Assembly: GCF_000733295.1 (NCBI RefSeq)
Contig: NZ_JPMI01000031.1
Coordinates: forward strand, 1 to 64,000
Direction: 5' to 3'
DNA: 64,000 nt
Source of the DNA: Archangium violaceum Cb vi76
GTDB lineage: Bacteria; Myxococcota; Myxococcia; Myxococcales; Myxococcaceae
Under the pieces are notes generated by a model. That model ran no database searches, had not been told where the DNA came from, and was given only the letters and a program-made list of their open reading frames with translations. This document shows, one piece after another, positions 39,382 through 47,755 of this stretch. The translations under genes were made by a program, and so were the position numbers. The first letter of the stretch is position 1. Every line of letters starts with the position of its first letter.

Positions 39382-40962
39382 TTAGTCGAACAGCGCCTGG
39401 ACGAACTCCTTGGGCTCGAAGCGGCGCAGGTCGGCGACCTTCTCGCCGACGCCCACCCACACCACGGGCAGCTTCAGCTCGTCGGCGATGCCGATGATGA
39501 CGCCGCCCTTGGCCGTGCCGTCCAGCTTCGTCAGCGCGATGGCCGTCACACCCACCGCCTCGTGGAACTGCCTGGCCTGCTGAATGGCGTTCTGCCCGTT
39601 GGTGGAGTCCAGCACCAGCAGCACCTCGTGGGGAGCCCCGGGAAGCGCCTTGTCGATGACGCGCTTCACCTTCTTCAGCTCGTCCATCAGGCTCACCTTG
39701 GTGTGGAGCCGGCCCGCCGTGTCCGCGATGACCACGTCGGCGCCCGTCTCCCGCCCCTTCTTGATGGCCTCGAACACCACCGAGCTGGGATCCGCGCCCT
39801 CCACCCCCTTCACCAGCTCCGCCTTGGCCCGGTCCGCCCACACGTCGAGCTGCTCGGTGGCCGCCGCGCGGAACGTGTCGCCCGCCGCCAGCAGCACCTT
39901 CTTGCCCTGGCCCGTCAGCTTCGCCGACAGCTTGCCGATCGTCGTCGTCTTCCCCGCGCCGTTGACGCCCACCACCATCACCACGTGCGGCGGGCCTCCA
40001 CCCTCCAGCGTGCGCGGCACCGGCAGGTCCACGATGCGCGTCACCTCCTCGCGGATGAGGTCCTTGATGCGGTTGGCGTCGCTCAGCTCGTTGCGCTTGA
40101 GCTTGTCTCGCGCCACCTCCACCAGGCTGGACGCGGTGCGCACGCCGATGTCCGCCGTGAAGAGGATCTCCTCCATCTCCGCCAGCACCGACTCGTCCAC
40201 CTTGCGGTTGGAGCCGAACAGGCCGTTGAGCCGCGCCATGAAGCCCTGGTTGCGCGTCTTGTCCAGGCCCTGCGCCAGCGTCTGGCCCGCCTCGGCCTCG
40301 ATCTTCGCCCGTGCCGCCGCCTCCGCCGCGCGCCGTGCCTCCTCGGCCGCCGCCTCCTCCCGGGCCTTCTGCTCGGCCACCAGGCGCTCGGCCTCCTCGC
40401 GCTCGCGCTTGCGCCGCTCCTTCGCCTCGTCCTCCGCCGCCTTCTTCGCGCGGTACTCGGCGCGCTTCTCCTCCTCCTCACGCTCCTTGAGGGCCCGGAC
40501 CTCGGCCTCCAGGCGGGCGCGCTCGGTGGCATCCGTGGCGGCCTTCGCGGCGCGCGTGGCCTCCTCGCGCTGACGGGCGAGGGTCTCGGCACGGGCGTGG
40601 ATCTCCTCCGCCTCACGCAGCCTCGCGAGCTCCGCCTCGCCAGGCGGCAGCTCCACGCGCAGTTGCGGAGTCTCCGCGGGGAGCTCGGGCTTCTCCTCCG
40701 CGGACGGCGGCACCGGCTTGCGGCCGGGCTCCTCGGGGCGCTTCTTGAAGAAGAGCTTGCGCGCCGCGGCCACCATCAGGGCCACGAGCAGCACGGTGAT
40801 GCCCACGCCCACCACCGTGTCCACGGTGCCGCCCTGGGGCGGCGGGGGCGTGCCCGTCTCCGGTACCCCGGGCTGCATCGGAGGGGGGTCCTGGGGCAGC
40901 GGAGCGGGCTGCGGAGACGGCGCCTGCGCGAGGAGGAAGGGTAGGGCGGTGGGCGTCTTCAT
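39382..40962 (-). CDS. ftsY: Signal recognition particle receptor FtsY
   Basis: GTPase that receives ribosome-SRP complexes at the inner membrane. The 526-residue protein starts at ATG 40962 (GGAG 6 nt upstream) with an N-terminal hydrophobic helix (VVGVGITVLLVALMVAAARK). A highly charged coiled-coil A region of about 170 residues follows (Glu/Arg/Ala repeats). The N and G domains come next: VNGAGKTTTIGKLSAKL (G1), DTFRAAATEQL (G2), DVVIADTAGRLH (G3), ALTKLDGTAKGG (G4). A true membrane helix at the N-terminus is a feature of delta-proteobacterial and actinobacterial FtsY. It converges on the M1 peptidase gene with 3 nt between stops. Confidence 0.95.
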   Translation of the reverse strand: MKTPTALPFLLAQAPSPQPAPLPQDPPPMQPGVPETGTPPPPQGGTVDTVVGVGITVLLVALMVAAARKLFFKKRPEEPGRKPVPPSAEEKPELPAETPQLRVELPPGEAELARLREAEEIHARAETLARQREEATRAAKAATDATERARLEAEVRALKEREEEEKRAEYRAKKAAEDEAKERRKREREEAERLVAEQKAREEAAAEEARRAAEAAARAKIEAEAGQTLAQGLDKTRNQGFMARLNGLFGSNRKVDESVLAEMEEILFTADIGVRTASSLVEVARDKLKRNELSDANRIKDLIREEVTRIVDLPVPRTLEGGGPPHVVMVVGVNGAGKTTTIGKLSAKLTGQGKKVLLAAGDTFRAAATEQLDVWADRAKAELVKGVEGADPSSVVFEAIKKGRETGADVVIADTAGRLHTKVSLMDELKKVKRVIDKALPGAPHEVLLVLDSTNGQNAIQQARQFHEAVGVTAIALTKLDGTAKGGVIIGIADELKLPVVWVGVGEKVADLRRFEPKEFVQALFD

Positions 40963-41092
40963 GGCGCGCTCCGCATACCTCAAGATGCCTCCGCGAGTCC
41001 CCCCCATCTTCAGCCCCCGCCACACGGCCAACACGTCCCCGGACCACGGGCCGGTGGATGCCGTGCCGGGAAGCCGCTAGAAACAGGGGGCC

Positions 41093-41650
41093 ATGCGCCG
41101 TCCCACTCTCCTCGCCCTCCTCGGTTCCGCCACCCTCCTCAGCGCCTGCATCGTCGAGGCCCCTGGCGGCGCCAGCCCCAACGAGCGGCGCCAGGCCGTG
41201 GTGTCGCAGGTGCCGCCGCTCTCGGTGCGCAACGGCGCCAACTTCGAGGACAAGGTGGAATTGGTGGCCGCCACCGTGCAGCCCGGCCGCCTCGCTCCCG
41301 GCGAGGGCGCCCGCGTCACCGCCTACTTCAAGGTCCTCAAGCCCCTGGAGGAGGACTACATGATCTTCGTCCACGTGGAGGACGCCGAGGGCCGCGCGGA
41401 GCGTCTCAACATCGACCACAAGCCGGCCGGTGGCCTCTACCCCACCACCCAGTGGAAGCCCGGTGAGACGGTGAAGGACGAGTTCAACCTCGTGCTCCCT
41501 CCCGGCTCCGCCGCCCGCGCCCTCAACATCTGGCTGGGCTTCTGGGACCCGAAGACGGACGCGCGCCTGCAGCTCAAGAATCCGGACGCGGTGCGCAACG
41601 ACGGGCGCAGCCGCATCCTGCTCGCGCAGGTGCCCGTGGCGCAGCCGTAG
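41093..41650 (+). CDS. Lipoprotein, unknown function
   Basis: A 185-residue lipoprotein with signal MRRPTLLALLGSATLLSAC (lipobox LSAC, Cys19). The mature part is a beta-sandwich-like domain resembling transport-associated or CARDB-like proteins (ARVTAYFKVLKPLEEDYMIF, VHVEDAEGRAERLNIDH, WKPGETVKDEFNLVLPP, ALNIWLGFWDPKTDARLQL). There are no further Cys residues or catalytic motifs. It is divergent from ftsY and converges on the RNase P RNA gene. Function unknown. Confidence 0.85.
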   Translation: MRRPTLLALLGSATLLSACIVEAPGGASPNERRQAVVSQVPPLSVRNGANFEDKVELVAATVQPGRLAPGEGARVTAYFKVLKPLEEDYMIFVHVEDAEGRAERLNIDHKPAGGLYPTTQWKPGETVKDEFNLVLPPGSAARALNIWLGFWDPKTDARLQLKNPDAVRNDGRSRILLAQVPVAQP

Positions 41651-41658
41651 GTACAGGG

Positions 41659-41665
41659 AAAAAAA
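41659..41665 (-). terminator. T-run ending the RNase P RNA transcript
   Basis: On the minus strand, TTTTTTT directly follows the P1 helix of the RNase P RNA, so P1 plus this run forms an intrinsic terminator. Confidence 0.65.
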
Positions 41666-42058
<393 letters not shown>

Positions 42059-42064
42059 ACACGC

Positions 42065-42094
42065 CTCATACAACACAGGGGGGCCCGAGGTCAC
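42065..42094 (-). promoter_or_regulatory. rnpB promoter candidate
   Basis: TATGAG at 42070-42065 is placed exactly where a -10 box should be for a start at 42058. The -35 is weak (GTGACC, 42094-42089, 18-nt spacer). It lies in the 56 bp between the rnhA stop and rnpB. Confidence 0.4.
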
Positions 42095-42114
42095 TCCGGC
42101 AGGAGGCTCCCGGC

Positions 42115-42750
42115 TCACATCCGCTCGTCGATGGCCCGGTTGCTCATCTCGTCGGCCGCCTTGTTCTTCTCGCGCGGCACGTGGGTGAGCTTCACCCGGG
42201 AGAACTGCTCGAGCAGCTCCGAGGCCTCCTCATAGAGGGGGCGGAGCGTGGGACTCTTCACCTGGTAGCGCCCCTGGAGCTGGCGGATGAGCAGCTCGCT
42301 GTCGGCGAGCACCTCCAGCTCCTTCACGCCCAGGCTCCGGGCGTGCTTCAGGCCGAGCAGCAGGCCCATGTACTCGGCGTAGTTGTTCGTCTGGGTGCCC
42401 AGGAACCTGCCGAGCCGGGCCACCACCCGTCCCTCGGCGTCCATGAGCACCGCGCCAGCTCCGGCGGGACCCGGGTTGCCCCGCGCGGCCCCGTCCGAGA
42501 AGAGCTTCAGGCTCGAGGGGACGGCTCCTGGAGCGGGTGACTCCTGGGGCAGGGGCGGGACCGTACGGGAGGGGCGACGCGGCTCGGTGGCCGGAGGTTC
42601 GGGCGCACGCGTCGCGAGCTGGGTGGCCGCTGCTTCCAGGAGGCGGCCCAGATCCTCGCGGGTGAGGCCGGGAAAAGCCCGCACCGTTCCCGAGAGCGGC
42701 TCCTCACGTCCGATGTGGCGGAGGATGTCGGCCAGGTCCGGTGGGGCCAT
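42115..42750 (-). CDS. rnhA: Ribonuclease HI with N-terminal extension
   Basis: Cleaves RNA in RNA-DNA hybrids. The C-terminal 130 residues of this 211-residue protein are a complete RNase HI domain with the four acidic residues: Asp in LFSDGAARGNPGPAGAG, Glu in NNYAEYMGLL, Asp in LADSELLIRQL and Asp in NKAADEMSN. It lacks the basic protrusion, as in the Bacillus/archaeal-like branch. The first 80 residues are a helical segment plus a Pro-rich linker not found in standard RNase HI. It is 9 nt downstream of the zinc-ribbon gene, so the two form an operon leading to rnpB. Confidence 0.92.
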   Translation of the reverse strand: MAPPDLADILRHIGREEPLSGTVRAFPGLTREDLGRLLEAAATQLATRAPEPPATEPRRPSRTVPPLPQESPAPGAVPSSLKLFSDGAARGNPGPAGAGAVLMDAEGRVVARLGRFLGTQTNNYAEYMGLLLGLKHARSLGVKELEVLADSELLIRQLQGRYQVKSPTLRPLYEEASELLEQFSRVKLTHVPREKNKAADEMSNRAIDERM

Positions 42751-42759
42751 CGCGCGGGG

Positions 42760-43500
42760 CTACTTCGCCGCCGGCGTTTCGAGCGCCTCGACGGCGTAGA
42801 TGATGCGGTTGCAGGACGGGCAGATGTCCGTGCCCAGCGACACGCGCAGGTTGTTGTAGAGCTGCGGGGGCACGTTCATGTTGCAGCCCTGGCAGGTCCC
42901 GGCCACCACGCCCACCATCGCTGGAAGCTTCTTCTTGCGGATGGTCTCGTAGCGGCGCAGCAGCGTGGCGTCCACGCCCGCGGCCACCGTGGAGCGCTTG
43001 CCCTCGAGCGTCTTCACTTGACCCTCGGCCTGGCTCTGCTTGCCGCGCAGCTCGTTCATCCGCGAGGACAACTGCTCCTGGCGGGTGGCGAACTCGGCCT
43101 CCTTGGCCTTCACCGCCTCGCGCGCCGCGCCGAGCGTCTTGGTGAGCTCCACCAGCTCGTCGGACATCGTCTGGTTCGCCTTCTTGGCGATGTCGATCTC
43201 CCGGGCCAGGGCGGAGTATTCGCGGGTGGAGCGCTGCTCGGCGAGCCGCGCCTCCCACTTCTTCACCTTGTCCTTCTCGTCCGAGATGTTCTGCTCGAGC
43301 GTCGTCTTCTGCCGCTCGATGTCGGCCACCCGGGTGCGCTCCGCCTCGATGGCGCTGCGCGCCGCGCCCAGCTCGCGCTCCAGCTCCGCCAACTGCCGGG
43401 GATGCACGTCCGCGGCCTTCCGGAGCGAGGCGACCTCGAGGTCCACCTTCTGCAGCTCCGCCAGCGCCTTCAGTTTCTCCCGCAAAATCGCTGCCTCCAT
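42760..43500 (-). CDS. Coiled-coil protein with C4 zinc ribbon (DUF164/CdsZ-like)
   Basis: A 246-residue protein: a long coiled coil (about 1-195, heptads of Leu/Ala with charged residues) ending in a zinc ribbon with two CxxC pairs (GTCQGCNMNVPP and DICPSCNRIIY). This is the C4-type zinc ribbon family of HP0958 and Chlamydia CdsZ, proposed scaffolds or chaperones for RNA and secretion machinery. It starts at ATG 43500 and is followed closely by rnhA, a conserved pairing in myxobacteria as far as I recall. It is cytosolic. Confidence 0.9.
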   Translation of the reverse strand: MEAAILREKLKALAELQKVDLEVASLRKAADVHPRQLAELERELGAARSAIEAERTRVADIERQKTTLEQNISDEKDKVKKWEARLAEQRSTREYSALAREIDIAKKANQTMSDELVELTKTLGAAREAVKAKEAEFATRQEQLSSRMNELRGKQSQAEGQVKTLEGKRSTVAAGVDATLLRRYETIRKKKLPAMVGVVAGTCQGCNMNVPPQLYNNLRVSLGTDICPSCNRIIYAVEALETPAAK

Positions 43501-43670
43501 GGGGGGCCCTACCGCGGGGCCCGCGTCCTTCTACCAACAAGGATCTGCACGGTCCAACGCACAAATCGTCTCAGTGTCATCCCTCGTGTTGCGACCAAGC
43601 AGGCCGGGTACATGCCGCCGCCGCTCCCGGTGGCCGGGCGCACGCCCGTATGGCCGCTCCAAGGGGCCTT

Positions 43671-43701
43671 CCCTCCACCTTCCTCCTCCGTCGGTGGAGG
43701 G
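43671..43701. promoter_or_regulatory. 9-bp inverted repeat upstream of small gene
   Basis: CCCTCCACC (43671-43679) and GGTGGAGGG (43693-43701) form a perfect 9-bp stem with a 13-nt loop in the 252-bp divergent spacer between the zinc-ribbon gene and the small gene at 43753. No T-run follows, so it may be an operator or leader hairpin. It differs in sequence from the main dispersed repeat. Confidence 0.4.
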
Positions 43702-43752
43702 AATGTGGCGAAAAGTTTCCGTCCCGGTGGAAACCTGCTACATGTCTGGTCG

Positions 43753-43953
43753 ATGAAATCAGGGGGACGACCCATGCAGCCGAAGAAACGACCGAGCCCG
43801 AGGACGGGAGCAGCCCCTACCCTGTGGGACAAGGGGCAGGCACCCCGGCGGCCGGTAGGCGTGCAGGCGCTGGGCCCGGTGCGCTACGAGCAGCTGCGCC
43901 AGGTGCTCCACCAACTCTCCACCCGTCCGAGCGGAACAGCGAAGTCGCGCTGA
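43753..43953 (+). CDS. Small basic protein, unknown
   Basis: A possible 66-residue protein (start ATG 43753, or 43774 giving 59 residues) rich in Arg, Pro and Gln: KKRPSPRTGAAPTLWDKGQA, then VRYEQLRQVLHQLSTRP. No family is recognised. Support comes from the clear upstream control-like region, codon use like the neighbours, and the position between two well-defined genes. It could be a non-coding stretch, so confidence is moderate. Confidence 0.45.
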   Translation: MKSGGRPMQPKKRPSPRTGAAPTLWDKGQAPRRPVGVQALGPVRYEQLRQVLHQLSTRPSGTAKSR

Positions 43954-44008
43954 GCCTGAAAAGCCGAAGGGGGCACCGCCGGGTGGCGGAGCCCCCCTCG
44001 TACCGGGC

Positions 44009-44299
44009 TCAGATCTCCTCGTCCTCCTCGCCGGGAGCCGCTTCGGCGTCCTCGTCTTCGAATTCGGCCAGCTCTTCCTCCTCGCTCTCCGCCGCCGGCT
44101 CCTCGGGCTCGATGGGCTCGATGACCTTGGGGATGGAGGACAGACGGCCGCGCCGCCCCTCGGAGGCGGGCTTGAGCGCCGGGCTCTCCCGTTGATCCGC
44201 GCCGCACTTCGGGCACAGGGGGTCCGGCTTCTTCATGTCATAGAACTTCGTGCTGCATTTGAAGCAGACGTACTTGTTCCCGAGGTCCTTCGCGGGCAT
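44009..44299 (-). CDS. FYDLN-acid zinc-ribbon protein
   Basis: A 96-residue cytosolic protein. The N-terminal zinc ribbon (NKYVCFKCSTKFYDMKKPDP, then LCPKCG) has the FYD(L/M) signature of the TIGR02300/FYDLN-acid family. The second half is a strongly acidic tail (residues 58-96, mostly Glu and Asp). The molecular function is unknown; members are widespread in proteobacteria. It is divergent from the AgmX-like gene, which also begins with a zinc ribbon. Confidence 0.88.
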   Translation of the reverse strand: MPAKDLGNKYVCFKCSTKFYDMKKPDPLCPKCGADQRESPALKPASEGRRGRLSSIPKVIEPIEPEEPAAESEEEELAEFEDEDAEAAPGEEDEEI

Positions 44300-44374
44300 G
44301 CGCCACCTTCTGTGTCAAGAGGGTAGGGGGAGGCGGCTCTTAGTTGGGCCGGCAGGCAGAGTCAACCCGATGGT

Positions 44375-44402
44375 TTGCACTCTACGGCATAGGCGCTAGC
44401 AT
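44375..44402 (+). promoter_or_regulatory. Promoter of the AgmX-like gene
   Basis: TTGCAC (44375-44380), 16-nt spacer, TAGCAT (44397-44402). The predicted start near 44408 coincides with the first ATG, so either the message is leaderless or translation begins at TTG 44444. Confidence 0.45.
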
Positions 44403-44407
44403 CGCAG

Positions 44408-46141
44408 ATGCTCGCCCTTGTGTGCGCGCGCCGGACAGCCCCCTTGAACTTCTCCTGCAACAAGTGTCAGCGGCGGTACTCCATCGCGGACGACAAGGTC
44501 CGCGGCAAGACCGTCAAGGTCCGCTGTAAGAACTGCCAGAACGTCATCTCCGTGGAGGGCCCTCCCGCCGAGACCGAGGAGAGCACGCGCGTCGTGTCCC
44601 TGGCGGACGTGGAGCGCCTGCGGGAGCAGGACCGCTCCCTCGCCGAGGAAGAGTCGGCCGCGGCCGTGGCCCAGCCGGCCCCCGCGGCGGCGAACATGTC
44701 CTGGGAGGACGAGCCCACCCGGACCATGCCGCTGCGCGACGCGAGCTCTCCCTGGTTCGTGATGGTGAAGAGCAAGCAGGAGGGCCCCCTGGACGAGGGC
44801 GCCCTGAGTGAGCTCGTGGCCTCGGGCGCCGTCACGGCGCGCAGCTACTTCTGGCAGCAGGGCATGCCGGACTGGAAGCGGGGGCAGGACATCCCCGAGC
44901 TGGCCGGCTTCTTCGCGCCCGCGGCCCCGCCGCCCGCGCCGCCGCCGCCCCCCGCGCGGGCCGCGCCGCCTCCTCCTGTCATGGCGCCGGAGCCCGATCC
45001 CTTTCCGGTCGAGCAGTCGGCCACCTCGTGGCAGCCGGACCCGCCCGCGCCCTCGCAGACGACCTGGAACGCCGAACCCGCGCCGCGCCGCGCGGCCTCC
45101 GCCCGGCAGGACTCCACCCCGTGGGAGCAGGACCCGGACGCCGCCGTCGCCGCCGGTCCCGACACGGGCTCCGTCGGCTCCGACATGAACGGCGCGCCCC
45201 TGGGCGAGCTGTTCTCCGACCTGGACCTCCCCCAGTCCGAGCAGGGCGATGGGGGTGAGCTGGGCATGGACTCGCTGGCGGGCTCCTCGCGGGAGGACCC
45301 CCTCGCCGCCCTGGGCAAGGAGCCGGAGCAGCCGCGCAAGCCGGCGGAGAACACCCAGTACTTCGTGAAGAAGGCGGGGATGCACCGGCGCAATCCGGCC
45401 TGGAAGATCGCCCTCTTCGTCGTGCTGTTGGTGGCGCTGCCGGTGGGCGTGCTGTACGCGCTCACGGAGATGCAGGTGGTGCCGCTGCGCGTCACCCGCG
45501 TGGATTCCAAGGGGCAGGTGGTGCAGCAACCCGTGTCCGTCTTCTCGCCCGAGGGCATCGGCGAGCTGAGGGACCTGATGCTCGGCCGCACCAGGCCGCC
45601 GCCGCCCGCGCCTCCGCCCGCCCCGAAGACCGAGGCGAAGCCGGAGAAGAAGGCCGAGGCGAAGCCGGCTCCCACCGAGGAGGCCGCGAAGCCGGCGGAG
45701 ACGCCGCAGGACCCGGCCGCCCAGCCGCCCGAGGGCGAGGAGCAGAAGGCCGTGGCCGCCCTCTACGGCGAGGGCGAGAAGAAGGACGTGGGCCCCGAGG
45801 TGCGCGAGAACACCGAGGTGGCTCCCACCGACTCGGCCGCGCAGTCCGGCCCGCCCCCGGAGGCGCTCGACCGCGTGGTGAAGCAGTCGCAGACGGCCTT
45901 CAAGTCCTGCATCGACCAGGCGCTGCGCAAGAACCCGAAGCTGCGCGACGGCAAGCTGCTGCTCACCGCCACCGTGGGCAGCTCCGGCACGGTGAAGAAG
46001 GTGTCCTTCGACCGCGACGACATCAACGGCTCGGCCATGGGCAACTGCATCAAGGCCCGCGCCCGCCGCATGGTGTTCCCCTCCTTCGAGGGGGATGACG
46101 TCGAGGTCGAGATTCCGCTCGTCCTCAGCAAGTCCATGTAG
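44408..46141 (+). CDS. AgmX/GltJ-like protein: zinc ribbon, GYF, TonB-type end
   Basis: A 577-residue inner-membrane protein. It has an N-terminal MJ0042-type zinc ribbon (FSCNKCQRRYSIADDKV, then VRCKNCQNVISV), a GYF_2 domain at about 115-165 (WFVMVKSKQEGPLDEGALSE), Pro/Ala-rich linkers, one membrane helix (about 331-353) and a periplasmic Lys/Ala/Pro-rich span. It ends in a TonB-like domain (QTAFKSCIDQALRKNPKLRD, then LLLTATVGSSGTVKKV) with two Cys. This is the architecture of the adventurous-gliding protein AgmX/GltJ of Myxococcus. No other glt/agl gene is nearby, so it may be a paralogue. The family may begin at the zinc ribbon, so TTG 44444 is an alternative start. Confidence 0.82.
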   Translation: MLALVCARRTAPLNFSCNKCQRRYSIADDKVRGKTVKVRCKNCQNVISVEGPPAETEESTRVVSLADVERLREQDRSLAEEESAAAVAQPAPAAANMSWEDEPTRTMPLRDASSPWFVMVKSKQEGPLDEGALSELVASGAVTARSYFWQQGMPDWKRGQDIPELAGFFAPAAPPPAPPPPPARAAPPPPVMAPEPDPFPVEQSATSWQPDPPAPSQTTWNAEPAPRRAASARQDSTPWEQDPDAAVAAGPDTGSVGSDMNGAPLGELFSDLDLPQSEQGDGGELGMDSLAGSSREDPLAALGKEPEQPRKPAENTQYFVKKAGMHRRNPAWKIALFVVLLVALPVGVLYALTEMQVVPLRVTRVDSKGQVVQQPVSVFSPEGIGELRDLMLGRTRPPPPAPPPAPKTEAKPEKKAEAKPAPTEEAAKPAETPQDPAAQPPEGEEQKAVAALYGEGEKKDVGPEVRENTEVAPTDSAAQSGPPPEALDRVVKQSQTAFKSCIDQALRKNPKLRDGKLLLTATVGSSGTVKKVSFDRDDINGSAMGNCIKARARRMVFPSFEGDDVEVEIPLVLSKSM

Positions 46142-46146
46142 CGCGA

Positions 46147-46722
46147 GTGGCCACTCCTCGCGGGGAGACGGGCCGCCTGCCGAGCACCGTGGTGGTGCTC
46201 GGCGTGGTGAGCCTGCTGACGGACATCAGCAGCGACATGAGCTTCCCGCTGCTGCCGGCCTTCCTCGCCGCGAGGCTGCCGGCGCAGGCGCCCGTCCTGT
46301 TGGGCCTCATGGAGGGCGTGGCGGACCTGATCTCCGCCCTCATCAAGTACCAGTCCGGCGTGTGGGCGGACCGGGCACGCCGCCTCAAGCCGATGGTGCT
46401 GCTGGGCTACGGGCTGTCCAGCCTCATGCGCCCGCTGATGGCCTTCGTCACCCTGGCGTGGCATCCCGTCGTCATCCGCGCGTTGGATAGGGTGGGCAAG
46501 GGCCTGCGCTCCAGTCCGCGCGACGCGCTCATCGCCCACTCCGTCTCCCCGGACGCCCGTGGCCAGGCCTTCGGCTTCCACCGGGGCATGGACCACGCGG
46601 GCGCCGCCGTGGGCTCGCTCGCCGCGATGGCGTTGGTGGCCGTGGGCCTGCGCGTGGAGCAGGTGTTCTTCGTCGCCGCCGTGCCCGGGTTGCCTCGCGC
46701 GCGTCCTCCGGCCGACCTCTGA
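46147..46722 (+). pseudogene. 3'-truncated MFS transporter
   Basis: A 191-residue remnant of a major facilitator protein starting at GTG 46147, 5 nt after the AgmX-like stop. It covers only the first five or so membrane helices, including the loop-2 motif region (GVWADRARRLKPMVLLGYGL) and GKGLRSSPRDALIAHSVSPD. The homology stops at VFFVAAVPGLP, replaced by RARPPADL. Intact members have about 400 residues and 12 helices. The missing half is not in any frame of the following 100 bp, so it is a deletion rather than a point frameshift. Confidence 0.7.
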
Positions 46723-46819
46723 GCGCCTCCAGCGCGGGATGCCGAACGTGCATTTCCATGAATTCTCGTTTACAGTGCAGGGCGCTTTTTCCAGGGATTT
46801 CCTCCCCAGGGAGTTCACC

Positions 46820-47449
46820 ATGCAACACCGTTCGTTTCGCGCCCCCCTCTGTTCTCTGCTGTCCGCCCTGCTGCTGGTGGCCTGTGGTGGCACCGACGTC
46901 GCCTCCACCCCCGCCGAGGAAGCCCTGGGCACCCAGGAGGCGGCGCTGTGCTCCGGCGTGAGCGTCTCCGCCTCCATCTCGGGCGCCAGCCTCTATCAGG
47001 GCGAGCTGGCCGGGAGCGGCTCCTGGACGGTGTCCACGGGCGCCAACGCCGTGCGGCTCGAGTACTACGTCAACAACACGCTCTACACCTCCGAGGAGCG
47101 TACCGGCACCTCGGGCACCTGGTACTTCAGCTACGCGGGCTTCTCGTGCGGCACGTACAGCTTCCAGGTGAAGGCCTATCCCATGGTCATCGACAGCAAT
47201 GGGAACCGCAGCACCTGCTGGGCTTCTCCCAACACGGCCTCGCAGAGCGTCTCCCAGGCCTGCCCCGGAGGCGTCTGGGTGCTCACGGGCGCCGAGAACT
47301 GCTACGACCTGATCATGGCGTCCTGCTACACGCGCTCCTGGACGCCGAGCTGCCCGACGAGTCCGGCCGGCAAGTCCTGCCCGAGCGTGGGGGCCTCCTG
47401 CTGGCAGGTGGCGAGCGCCAGCGTCCTCCGGGAGTACACCTGCCAGTAG
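46820..47449 (+). CDS. Cys-rich lipoprotein
   Basis: A 209-residue exported lipoprotein (GGGAG 7 nt before ATG 46820) with signal peptide ending LLLVACGG (lipobox VAC). A beta-sandwich domain follows (VSVSASISGASLYQGELAGS, RLEYYVNNTLYTSEERTGTS, WYFSYAGFSCGTYSFQVKAY) and a C-terminal Cys-rich part (TGAENCYDLIMASCYTRSWT, PSCPTSPAGKSCPS, ASCWQV) that probably forms disulfides. It may be an outer-membrane or secreted adhesin-like protein. No known family is recognised. Confidence 0.82.
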   Translation: MQHRSFRAPLCSLLSALLLVACGGTDVASTPAEEALGTQEAALCSGVSVSASISGASLYQGELAGSGSWTVSTGANAVRLEYYVNNTLYTSEERTGTSGTWYFSYAGFSCGTYSFQVKAYPMVIDSNGNRSTCWASPNTASQSVSQACPGGVWVLTGAENCYDLIMASCYTRSWTPSCPTSPAGKSCPSVGASCWQVASASVLREYTCQ

Positions 47450-47479
47450 CGGAGCGCCAGGTCCCGCCCGGGGCCGCGG

Positions 47480-47755
47480 CTACAGGTCGAAGTCCCCGGG
47501 CGGCGGCGTCTTGTCCTTCATGGCCCGCTCCCGGGCCTCACGCACTTCGGTGCGCAGGCGCTCGGTGGCCTCCGCGTCCACCGTCAGCGTCTCCAGGTCC
47601 AGCACGTCGCCCTCGCGCACGCCGGGCGGCAACTCCTCGCGGCGCCGCGTCTGCTCGCGGCCCTCCACGATGAGCACGGCGAGCCCGTCCTCGAACCGGT
47701 CCACGCTGGCCAGCGTCCGGGGGCGCTGCGGTTTCCGCGGCTTCTTCTTCGTCAT
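47480..47755 (-). CDS. DUF3006 protein
   Basis: A 91-residue cytosolic protein with the DUF3006 pattern (ASVDRFEDGLAVLIVEGREQ, then REELPPGVREGDVLDLETL). DUF3006 genes typically sit next to ComEC/Rec2-type metallo-beta-lactamase genes, as here: its start overlaps the stop of the 47752-48939 gene by 4 nt. The function of the pair is unknown. Confidence 0.85.
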   Translation of the reverse strand: MTKKKPRKPQRPRTLASVDRFEDGLAVLIVEGREQTRRREELPPGVREGDVLDLETLTVDAEATERLRTEVREARERAMKDKTPPPGDFDL

